From contig NZ_QWGR01000001.1 in the NCBI RefSeq assembly GCF_003576475.1, forward strand, positions 620,001 through 684,000: DNA of 64,000 nt, written 5' to 3'. Source of the stretch: Maribellus luteus (lineage in GTDB: Bacteria > Bacteroidota > Bacteroidia > Bacteroidales > Prolixibacteraceae). Shown here in pieces: positions 53,517 through 61,428 of the stretch; the first letter of the stretch is position 1, and each line of letters begins with the position of its first letter. The position numbers and the translations under genes were made by a program. The notes under the pieces were generated by a model. The model was not told where the DNA came from. It made no database searches and saw nothing but the letters and a program-made list of their open reading frames with translations.

Positions 53517-56500
53517 ATGAAAAGAAAAAGAAGTGTAAAAGAAGAGGCAAATCAGATAAAGACACGAGCAATCTTTATCTTGATTTTTTTGCTTTGTCTG
53601 GCCGGAAATTCCCGTGCTCAGAAACTACATGTTACGGGGAAAGTAATAACACAGGATGACAAGTTCGGCATGCCGGGGGTTTCAATCATAGTAAAAGGAA
53701 CCACAACAGGAACGGTAACAAATGTTGACGGTGATTACGCAATTGATGCTCCTGCAGACGGCATTCTTGTTTTTTCCTTTATAGGAATGACTACTCAAGA
53801 GATTCCGGTTAATAACAAAAGTCTGATTAATGTATCATTAACAGAAGAAACAACCGGACTTGATGAAGTTGTTGTGGTGGGTTATGGAGTACAGAAGAAG
53901 GTTAACCTGTCGGGAGCCGTAGATGCAATTGACTCTAAAGAGCTGGAGAGTCGTCCTATTATTAACCTTTCTCAGGGATTGCAAGGTGTTGCACCAAACC
54001 TGAACATCGATTTCGTGAGTGGAGAACCTGGGCAGGCCGCTCAAATTAACATTCGTGGTATGACATCGATTAACGGAGGTGAACCATTGATTTTAATCGA
54101 CGGGGTGCCCGCTGATGCATGGGAACTTAACCGGCTTTCTCCTGAGGATGTTTCGGATATTTCGGTATTAAAAGATGCTTCATCAGCTGCAATTTATGGT
54201 GCCAGAGCTGCATTTGGCGTTGTTTTAATTACTACTAAATCTGGATCGAAAGAAGGGATTCACATTAGTTACAACAATAACATGTCATGGTCTAAACCAA
54301 CTCTTTTGCCGAATAAGATTAACGATCCTTACATTTATATGCGTCTTCAGGAATTATCATCAGATAACACTCCCTGGGATGTAATAAACTATAGCGACGA
54401 AACATATGCATGGGCAAAAGAGCGGTCGGATAATCCGGGCGAAACGGTGGGAGTACGCATAAATCCGAATGACCCATCAAGTTGGGAATATATGGGAAAC
54501 AAAGACTGGACCTACTACTTTTTAGATGACTATACCCTTTCGCAAAAACATCATTTACAACTCGATGGTAAAACGGAGAAGACACGCTTTTACCTTTCAA
54601 GTTCTTACGACAATGAGAATGGTGCTTTAAAACTTGCGGAAGATAATTTTAAAAGATACAGTATCAGAAGTAAGGTAGATTATACACCTTTTAAATGGCT
54701 TACCATTGGAAACAATACCTTGTTTACCATGACCGAAAGGAATGAACCATCATACTTGTCAATTTGGGACTTGTATAATTTTGCGCCAACATCATACGAT
54801 AAAAACCCGGATGGTACCTGGGCCAACTCTGCAGTTGGAATTGCGGCAGCAAAACTCGTAGATGGGGGAAAAGTTGATAATAAATACAACAGTACACAAT
54901 CAACCTTTAATGCAGAGGCACGGTTTTTCGATGGTGCGCTAAAGGTTAATTCTGATTTTACAATCCGTAAAGGAACGAGCAATTACGGATGGTACTATTC
55001 GAAATACAACATCGGTTACGGGCCCGAAGATATTCGTGAAGTTGGAGTGAATGAAGCTTATCGAAGTGCAACCTTCGACACCTACAATGTTTTTAATATT
55101 TACACCACCTTTAACAAAACCTTTAACGATCACCAACTAACTGCTCTTGTCGGGTTTAATCAGGAGTACAGTAATTCTGAGTGGTTTAGTGCACAACGAG
55201 ATATGGTAATATCGAGTTCGCTGCCTACCATTGCACTGGCAACAGGAGAGGATTTTGTGGATGAAAGTATTACCGACTGGGCAATTCGTGGAGCTTTTTA
55301 TCGTCTTAATTATATCTTTCGCGACCGATACATTGTAGAATTTAACGGACGTTACGATGGTTCGTCAAAGTTCCCAAAGACAAGTCGCTTTGGTTTTTTT
55401 CCTTCTGCCTCAGTTGCATGGCGTGTCGACCGCGAAAATTTTATGAAATCAATAGAACATGTTATCAGTACATTTAAAGTAAGGGCTTCATATGGTTCTC
55501 TCGGAAACCAAAATGTTACAGCTTATGGCTACATTCCAACTATGAATGCCAGTGAGGGCAGTTATATGGTTGACGGTGAGTTGCCTCAACGAGTTTCGCC
55601 ACCTCAACTGGTTTCGGATAATTACTCCTGGGAAACTGTTTCGACATTAAACTTTGGTTCCGACCTTGGTATTTTAAAAGACAAACTTTATGCAGCATTC
55701 GATATTTACCAAAGAAATACAACAGGGATGCTGACCCAGGGTAAAGACCTGCCAGATGTGCTGGGAGCAAGTGAGCCAAAAGAAAATGCAGCCGACCTGC
55801 AAACAAATGGCTGGGAATTAACCCTTACTTATAAATCAAGTTTTAATTTAGCCAGCAAACCTTTCAATTTTAGTAGCCGGTTTATATTATCCGACAGCCG
55901 GGCCTGGATCACCGGTTTCGATAATCCGAATAAAAACCTGAGTCAATACTACATTGGGCAGGAATTTGGCGAGATCTGGGGTTTGGAAAGCGATGGTTTT
56001 TATCAAACGGTTGAAGAAACACAGGCCTTAGATGAAACTACTTTGATCCCATGGGGAGCACTTTCTATCGTTCCGGGCTGGCCAAAATACGTTGATCAGG
56101 ACGGGAATGGTAAAATTGAAAAAGGCCTGACAATGGATGATCCTAAGGATGCGAAAATTATAGGAAATACTTCGCCGCGGTTTCGTTTTGGTTTAAATCT
56201 TGACTTTAACTGGAATGGATTTGATGTTCGTACTTTCATACAAGGGATTGCAAAAAAAGACTATTATCCCCGTCATTATTTATACTGGGGATTTTACCAG
56301 CAACCATATGCCGGTGGGTACGAACATCTTACCGACTTCTATCGTCCTCATGATGACAGCGAGGCAGATATGGCAAAACACTCACAAGCTTATATTGATG
56401 CAGGTTTAGCCAATGCCAACCTCGATGCAAAATATCCTGTGTTACAGGCCTGGCTTGCCGACAGAAACCTGGGTGAAGGGCTTAATTCTTCAAAAGGATT

Positions 56501-56759
56501 AGCAACTCCACAAACCGATTACCTTTTAAGTGCAGCTTACATCCGAATTAAAAACGTTACCGTTGGCTACACCCTTCCAAAAACTTTAACACAAAAAGTA
56601 AAACTCGACCGCGTTCGTTTTTTTGTAAGTGGTGAGAACCTGGCAGAGTGGTCAGAAGTCGGCGATTATTTCGATCCTGAGGCAGTTACCGATAATGGTC
56701 ATGGCTATGCCTATCCATTCCAAAGAAGATATTCATTTGGTGTAAACATCGACTTTTAA
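53517..56759 (+). CDS. SusC-like TonB-dependent transporter (PUL C)
   Basis: A 1080-residue outer-membrane transporter. A long basic N-region precedes the signal core (RAIFILIFLLCLAGNSRAQ, about 17-35). Then come the carboxypeptidase-D-like domain (VTGKVITQDDKFGMPGVSIIVKGTTTG), the conserved DEVVVVGYGVQKKVN, the plug (LSPEDVSDISVLKDASSAAIYGARAAFGVVLI) and the barrel ending NIDF. SusD follows 24 nt later. The genes after it encode phosphoesterases instead of glycosidases, suggesting a phosphorylated or phosphate-bearing ligand. Confidence 0.96.
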   Translation: MKRKRSVKEEANQIKTRAIFILIFLLCLAGNSRAQKLHVTGKVITQDDKFGMPGVSIIVKGTTTGTVTNVDGDYAIDAPADGILVFSFIGMTTQEIPVNNKSLINVSLTEETTGLDEVVVVGYGVQKKVNLSGAVDAIDSKELESRPIINLSQGLQGVAPNLNIDFVSGEPGQAAQINIRGMTSINGGEPLILIDGVPADAWELNRLSPEDVSDISVLKDASSAAIYGARAAFGVVLITTKSGSKEGIHISYNNNMSWSKPTLLPNKINDPYIYMRLQELSSDNTPWDVINYSDETYAWAKERSDNPGETVGVRINPNDPSSWEYMGNKDWTYYFLDDYTLSQKHHLQLDGKTEKTRFYLSSSYDNENGALKLAEDNFKRYSIRSKVDYTPFKWLTIGNNTLFTMTERNEPSYLSIWDLYNFAPTSYDKNPDGTWANSAVGIAAAKLVDGGKVDNKYNSTQSTFNAEARFFDGALKVNSDFTIRKGTSNYGWYYSKYNIGYGPEDIREVGVNEAYRSATFDTYNVFNIYTTFNKTFNDHQLTALVGFNQEYSNSEWFSAQRDMVISSSLPTIALATGEDFVDESITDWAIRGAFYRLNYIFRDRYIVEFNGRYDGSSKFPKTSRFGFFPSASVAWRVDRENFMKSIEHVISTFKVRASYGSLGNQNVTAYGYIPTMNASEGSYMVDGELPQRVSPPQLVSDNYSWETVSTLNFGSDLGILKDKLYAAFDIYQRNTTGMLTQGKDLPDVLGASEPKENAADLQTNGWELTLTYKSSFNLASKPFNFSSRFILSDSRAWITGFDNPNKNLSQYYIGQEFGEIWGLESDGFYQTVEETQALDETTLIPWGALSIVPGWPKYVDQDGNGKIEKGLTMDDPKDAKIIGNTSPRFRFGLNLDFNWNGFDVRTFIQGIAKKDYYPRHYLYWGFYQQPYAGGYEHLTDFYRPHDDSEADMAKHSQAYIDAGLANANLDAKYPVLQAWLADRNLGEGLNSSKGLATPQTDYLLSAAYIRIKNVTVGYTLPKTLTQKVKLDRVRFFVSGENLAEWSEVGDYFDPEAVTDNGHGYAYPFQRRYSFGVNIDF

Positions 56760-56783
56760 TTAATAACCGGGAATTAAAATATC

Positions 56784-58595
56784 ATGAAGAAAATAATAAC
56801 ACTACTAAGTATAGCTTTCATTGTGCTGTTTTCGGCATGCAACGATGAATACATGGACCGTTTTCCTAAAACTTCTATTGGGGAAGAAAATTTCTTTAAA
56901 ACCGAGGAGGACCTGAAAATATTTCTCTATAACCTGTATAGTTTTGACGGAGTCTGGAATTATTCAAATGATGGATACAATACTTCAGACAACATGGCCA
57001 ATACGGGTGTTTCTGAGATAAAAAACATCATGCTTAGTGATAATCCGTCATCGGCAACGGTTACAGGAGGATGGAGTTGGAGCAGGTTGCGGAATATTAA
57101 CCTGTTTCTCGAGAATTTTGGAGGTGCAAATGTGTCGGAAGACCTATTGGCTCACTACGAAGGTGTTGGACGGTTTTTTAGGGCCCGGTTTTATATGGGA
57201 ATGGTTCAACGTTACTCCGATATCCCCTGGTACGACCAGGTACTTGGAACATCTGATGAGGACTTACTTTACAAGGCACGAGATCCGCGGGATTTGGTTG
57301 TTCAGAAATTATTTGAAGATTATGATTTTGCAGGCAAAAATGTAAAAAGCAGTCAACCCGTTGGTGCGGTTGACAAATGGACTGTTTTAGCTTACAAAGC
57401 CCGTCATGCCTTGTACGAGGGAACATTTAGAAAATACCATCCCGAACTCGAATTACAATCGACTGCAAATACCTACTTAGAAATGGCACGTGATGCAGCG
57501 AAGGAAATAATGGACAATGGTGGTTTTTCTATTTATAACACCGGTAACCCGAACAGCGATTACCTGAAACTATTTACTAGTACCAATCTGGTTGGAAACT
57601 CAGAAGTCATTTTCGCCAGTTTGGCTGAAGATCAAATTGTGAACAGCGGCTACTGGGGGTTTGTTTTTGGGAACTACGAAGTTTGTCCATCAAAAGACTT
57701 ACTACAAGCTTATCTTATGACGGATGGAAGTTTCTATACGCAACAACCGGGGTACGAAACAAAACTGTTTGTAGAAGAATTTGAAAATCGTGATCCTCGA
57801 TTAACACAAACTTACGCATATCCAGGTTGGGAATTGATAAACAGCAGCGGTTTCGACCAGGGGGCAGGTATTTACAAACAGCAGCTTCAAAAGAATTTTA
57901 CAGGTTACCATCAGATTAAAGGATTTGTAAACGATAAAGATGCTACAGTTCAAAACAGTATCGACTTTCCATCATTACGTTATGCCGAAATTCTTTTAAT
58001 TTATGCTGAGGCAAAAGCCGAGTTAGGTGAATTAACACAGAATGACCTGGACATATCGATTAATAAACTTCGAGACCGTGTACAAATGCCACACATGACA
58101 TTGAATCCGGCAGTTGAATCGGTGCAGGAAAGCCGTTATCCGAATGTAGCTTCACCACTGAAAAATGAAATCCTGGAAATTCGCAGGGAGAGAAGAATTG
58201 AGCTGGCACTTGAAGGCTACCGCTACGATGATTTAATGCGTTGGGCGGCAGGTAAACTTCTGGAAAAAGAACCTGTTGGTTTGTATTTTCCCGGACTTGG
58301 GAAATATGACCTGAATGGTGATGGTGCAGAAGATATTGTTTTGCTTGATATAAGCGAATCTATTCCCGCAGCAAATGACAAAGAAATTAACTCAAAAGGT
58401 GAAACATTGATTTATTACCGTGTTGGTCAGCAAGATAGCGATGCCTCGGTATACATCAGCGGCGACAACAAAGGTTATATTTTATCTGTAAAAGAAAGAG
58501 GAACATTCCTCGAGCCTAAATATTATTATCGCCCGATTCCACAGACTCATGTTACGGTAAATCCAAACCTGACACAAATTTTTGGATGGGAGTAA
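56784..58595 (+). CDS. SusD-like lipoprotein (PUL C)
   Basis: A 603-residue SusD/RagB family lipoprotein with lipobox VLFSAC (Cys19). Motifs include ENFFKTEEDLKIFLYNLYSFD, GRFFRARFYMGMVQRYSDIPWYD, LRYAEILLIYAEAKAELGELTQNDLD, and IRRERRIELALEGYRYDDLMRW. The C-terminus RPIPQTHVTVNPNLTQIFGWE is typical. It is somewhat longer than the SusD proteins of PUL A and B (513 and 522). It partners the SusC gene upstream and is followed by a small lipoprotein after 23 nt. Confidence 0.95.
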   Translation: MKKIITLLSIAFIVLFSACNDEYMDRFPKTSIGEENFFKTEEDLKIFLYNLYSFDGVWNYSNDGYNTSDNMANTGVSEIKNIMLSDNPSSATVTGGWSWSRLRNINLFLENFGGANVSEDLLAHYEGVGRFFRARFYMGMVQRYSDIPWYDQVLGTSDEDLLYKARDPRDLVVQKLFEDYDFAGKNVKSSQPVGAVDKWTVLAYKARHALYEGTFRKYHPELELQSTANTYLEMARDAAKEIMDNGGFSIYNTGNPNSDYLKLFTSTNLVGNSEVIFASLAEDQIVNSGYWGFVFGNYEVCPSKDLLQAYLMTDGSFYTQQPGYETKLFVEEFENRDPRLTQTYAYPGWELINSSGFDQGAGIYKQQLQKNFTGYHQIKGFVNDKDATVQNSIDFPSLRYAEILLIYAEAKAELGELTQNDLDISINKLRDRVQMPHMTLNPAVESVQESRYPNVASPLKNEILEIRRERRIELALEGYRYDDLMRWAAGKLLEKEPVGLYFPGLGKYDLNGDGAEDIVLLDISESIPAANDKEINSKGETLIYYRVGQQDSDASVYISGDNKGYILSVKERGTFLEPKYYYRPIPQTHVTVNPNLTQIFGWE

Positions 58596-58618
58596 TTTAA
58601 CCGGTAAAACAAATTATT

Positions 58619-59380
58619 ATGAAAAGGATATATTTAAAATTCATAGCTATTCTCTCTCTTGCAGTAAGTTGTGTTCCCAGTTTCGACCAGGAAGGCGAAC
58701 TTCCTGACAATCCCGCAATTCTTGAAATTATTGTAGGAAATGAAAACGGGAAATTACCACTTGAAAACGCGATTGACAATGATACAAAGATTGATACAAT
58801 CTGGATAAAAGACCGAACGGCAGATTATTCCAACGTTTATTTGCGTGGTAATTTGGCTCCGGGTTGTGTTGCCGTTCCGCTCGAAGGTGCTCCCGGTTTT
58901 GGGAAATACGGCGATTTTTCAAAACCGGCAAAATACCGTATTACTGCGCCTACCGGAAATTCAGCTGACTGGACTGTTGTATTGGCAGAATATATTCCTC
59001 CGGTAGGATGTTTGGCCGACCGGTGGGGTGGAGATGTTACCTGCATTGACGGAGTTTGGGCAAGCTATAGCCCGGCTGCCTGCACTGGTGTAAAAGTTAA
59101 TAACGACTGCCAAAGAGTAAACATTACATTCGCATTTTGGGCCGATGGAGGAGCAGTAGTTACACTCGAACTGCAGCTTGGCGAGATTGATTTTGATACT
59201 TTTACCGGAGAACTTACTTTGCTTAACGATGTGAATTTCTCGTCTTACGGAGCAGATATGACTTTCCATGCAGGACCTGCCGGGACTTACGATGCAACTG
59301 CAAACATTTTACATTTGAACTTGAAATTTAGTGGTTACGATATAGGAGGAGAATATTATCCGTTTACAGTATCCCAATAA
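58619..59380 (+). CDS. Unknown surface lipoprotein next to SusD (SusE-position)
   Basis: A 253-residue lipoprotein (lipobox LAVSC, Cys18). Its position directly after SusD is the one normally taken by SusE/SusF-like surface glycan-binding proteins. The sequence is beta-rich and can be divided into a segment to about residue 125 (NPAILEIIVGNENGKLP...) and a second with conserved-looking cysteines (PVGCLADRWGGDVTCIDGVWASYSPAACTGVKVNNDC). The second part ends in a lipocalin- or beta-barrel-like run of strands (FTGELTLLNDVNF...). No family was recognised with confidence. It is co-transcribed with SusCD and followed by a terminator. Confidence 0.6.
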   Translation: MKRIYLKFIAILSLAVSCVPSFDQEGELPDNPAILEIIVGNENGKLPLENAIDNDTKIDTIWIKDRTADYSNVYLRGNLAPGCVAVPLEGAPGFGKYGDFSKPAKYRITAPTGNSADWTVVLAEYIPPVGCLADRWGGDVTCIDGVWASYSPAACTGVKVNNDCQRVNITFAFWADGGAVVTLELQLGEIDFDTFTGELTLLNDVNFSSYGADMTFHAGPAGTYDATANILHLNLKFSGYDIGGEYYPFTVSQ

Positions 59381-59418
59381 AAGCAATTTTCGCATAGATT
59401 TAGATTAGTTAGATTAAG

Positions 59419-59445
59419 AGGCCGAAGCGTGTACACCTTCGGCCT
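59419..59445 (+). terminator. Terminator-like hairpin in PUL C
   Basis: A 9-bp stem AGGCCGAAG (59419-59427) pairs with CTTCGGCCT (59437-59445) around a 9-nt loop containing GTGTACAC, itself a palindrome. It lies between the lipoprotein and the metallophosphoesterase gene. No long T-tract follows, so readthrough into the phosphoesterase genes is possible. Confidence 0.6.
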
Positions 59446-59460
59446 ATATTTAGAGAAAAA

Positions 59461-60329
59461 ATGAACGAAATGAAGACCAAATTCTTTTTAATGGCATTTG
59501 CATTACTGCTTACTATGCAAATGTTCGCATCAAAAAAGAACGACAAAAAATTCAGTTTTGCTTTTTTTACAGATATTCACCTGAATAAGAACCATCTTGA
59601 AAAGAATCATGGCGGATTCCAGGGTATAGAAAAAGCAATCGCAGATGCAAAAAAACAAAAGGTTGATTTTATTATGACCGGCGGCGACAACGTTGATATT
59701 GATGCCATCAAAACAGAAGACGCGCAAATTGCTCACACACTATATTCAAAATATGCGAGAATTATCCACAATGCCGGAGTTGATTATTATGCAGCCATAG
59801 GTAACCACGACAGATTTTGGGGATGCCCCAATGATGATCAATTGTATAACGATGGCTTGTTTGAAAAATATGTAAATAAGAGCTACTATTCTTTCGATCA
59901 TAAAGGTTGGCACTTTATTGTTTTGAATACTGCCAACTCTGTTGTCGATGAAGAACAAAAACAATGGCTTAGCAGTGATTTGGAAAATATTGATGCTAAA
60001 ACACCAATTGTTATTGCAACACACGTTCCTTTTTTATCCGTTTATTATCCGGCATTAGACGGGAAATATACAAGCGCCGATACCTTTTCTAATTTTAAAG
60101 AAATCTGGGATATGTTTGATGGGAAAAATCTTAAACTGGTATTGCAGGGGACATGCATTTATACGAAGAAATTAAAGTAAAAGGAGTGCAATTTATTACC
60201 GCAGGTGCAGTTTCCGCCAGTTGGTGGGGCGGTGATTACCATGGAACAGAAGAGGGCTATTTAAAGGTCAGCATCAATGGTGATGATTTCGGCTGGGAAT
60301 ATGTCGATTATGGCTGGGAAGCAAAATAG
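59461..60329 (+). pseudogene. Exported metallophosphoesterase, frameshifted at its last metal motif
   Basis: A calcineurin-like phosphoesterase of about 289 residues if repaired. Signal peptide (1-23), FAFFTDIHLNKNH (Asp38, His40), FIMTGGDNVD, AAIGNHDRFWG and IVIATHVPF are intact metal/phosphate motifs. At 60150-60151 (CAGGGGACATGC) one base appears to be missing: the first frame leaves into QGTCIYTKKLK and stops at 60180. The +1 shifted frame instead reads MHLYEEIKVKGVQFITAGAVS and on to GWEYVDYGWEAK, stop at 60329. With one extra C the missing GHMH motif would be restored. Thus a recent loss-of-function or sequencing error. Confidence 0.88.
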
Positions 60330-60460
60330 CCTGATTGATAAAGGTTATCTGTCGAAAACTACAATCGTTAGCGTTCCGTTTTCTCGTTTTACTTTTACTT
60401 TGTAGGAACATAACTTATTGACTAAAAACATTAGTATCATATTCATTAAAATAATTATAA

Positions 60461-61207
60461 ATGAAAATATCTATCATAAATATATTTATTATCATCTTTT
60501 TACTTGGTTGTGTAGCATGCAAGCATCAGGCTCAACCACTTTCAGAACTACAACTTCAGCCTACAGGACAGGCATGGGGCGCATTATATCAACAGCAAGC
60601 AGCCGAATACAAAGCGCTCTGTTATCAGGCATACAATATTGCCCGCCTGCGCTTAGATGAAAAACTGCAAAATGATTCAGGAAGACAGTTGGTTATTGTT
60701 ACGGATATTGATGAAACTGTTCTTGATAACAGTCCATATTTTATCAATCTTGCCCGGGAAGGAAAAGTATATAGCGATTCTACCTGGGTTGAATGGACTG
60801 CTGAAATAAAATGCGATACGATTCCGGGTGCCAGTCATTTCTTGAAATATGCCGACAAAAAGGGCGTTACCATTTATTATATCAGCAACCGTTTGGAAGT
60901 AGAATTACTGCCGACAATTAAAAATCTTGAAAAATGGGGATTTCCTTATGCTGACAAAGAACACGTATTCCTAATGAATTTGAAAGATAACAGTAAAGAA
61001 TCAAGACGGTTAAGTATTGGTGAAGATTGTGAAGTTGTTTTGTATCTTGGCGACAAGATGGGAGATTTTAGTAGTTATTTTGATCATTTAGATAGAACTG
61101 AAATGACTGAGCGGACAAAGAACCGCGCGTCTTCTTTCGGCGACAAATTTATTGTGTTGCCAAATAATATGTATGGCGATTGGGATGATGTTCTCTCCAA
61201 AAACTAA
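60461..61207 (+). CDS. HAD-family acid phosphatase / e(P4)-type lipoprotein
   Basis: A 248-residue lipoprotein (LLGC, Cys17) of the HAD class, 5'-nucleotidase/lipoprotein e(P4) family. The DxDxT nucleophile motif is VIVTDIDETVLDNSPY (Asp82, Asp84), and further HAD motifs are YYISNR (motif II) and LYLGDKMGDFSSYF (motif IV with acidic metal ligands). Such enzymes dephosphorylate nucleotides and other phosphomonoesters in the envelope. It lies 131 nt after the frameshifted metallophosphoesterase and precedes a relic of a second one. Confidence 0.9.
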   Translation: MKISIINIFIIIFLLGCVACKHQAQPLSELQLQPTGQAWGALYQQQAAEYKALCYQAYNIARLRLDEKLQNDSGRQLVIVTDIDETVLDNSPYFINLAREGKVYSDSTWVEWTAEIKCDTIPGASHFLKYADKKGVTIYYISNRLEVELLPTIKNLEKWGFPYADKEHVFLMNLKDNSKESRRLSIGEDCEVVLYLGDKMGDFSSYFDHLDRTEMTERTKNRASSFGDKFIVLPNNMYGDWDDVLSKN

Positions 61208-61263
61208 ACTTAATTTTATGGAAAATTTTCTGACGTTTGAGGGGGAGAACCTTAAATTGATGC

Positions 61264-61277
61264 ATGCTCAAAAGCAT
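61264..61277 (+). terminator. Weak hairpin after HAD phosphatase
   Basis: ATGCT (61264-61268) and AGCAT (61273-61277) can pair around a CAAA loop and are followed by ATAAATTTTT. It is short, so the terminator call is weak. Confidence 0.3.
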
Positions 61278-61302
61278 ATAAATTTTTAAGTTTCGACTAT
61301 TA

Positions 61303-61365
61303 AAAGTTATTATTAAAGGTGCCGATGTTGACTTGGAATACCTTGATCTAGGTTGGGGGAAATAA
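61303..61365 (+). pseudogene. Relic of a second metallophosphoesterase C-terminus
   Basis: The frame from 61303 to the TAA at 61363-61365 reads KVIIKGADVDLEYLDLGWGK, which parallels the end of the metallophosphoesterase at 59461 (LKVSINGDDFGWEYVDYGWEAK). The order and spacing of the KV..IxG..D....EY.D.GW residues are the same and both stop straight after. No upstream part was found. It indicates a former tandem or dispersed copy whose body was deleted. Confidence 0.55.
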
Positions 61366-61377
61366 GAGAATTTTTAT

Positions 61378-61405
61378 TTGATTTTTGTGCATTATCATAT
61401 TTTTG
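61378..61405 (+). promoter_or_regulatory. Predicted promoter of the YncE/phosphoesterase gene
   Basis: TATTTTTG at 61398-61405 is a good -7 box (TAnnTTTG). TTG at 61378-61380 lies 17 nt upstream, slightly shorter than the usual 19-21. The ATG at 61429 is 23 nt after the box. Confidence 0.5.
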
Positions 61406-61428
61406 TAAATAATTAAAAATCAACACCT

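Noticed and set aside
60141-60180. Programmed frameshift to express the full metallophosphoesterase
   Set aside because: No slippery heptamer is present at 60145-60155 and the family does not use recoding; a simple 1-nt deletion is more likely.
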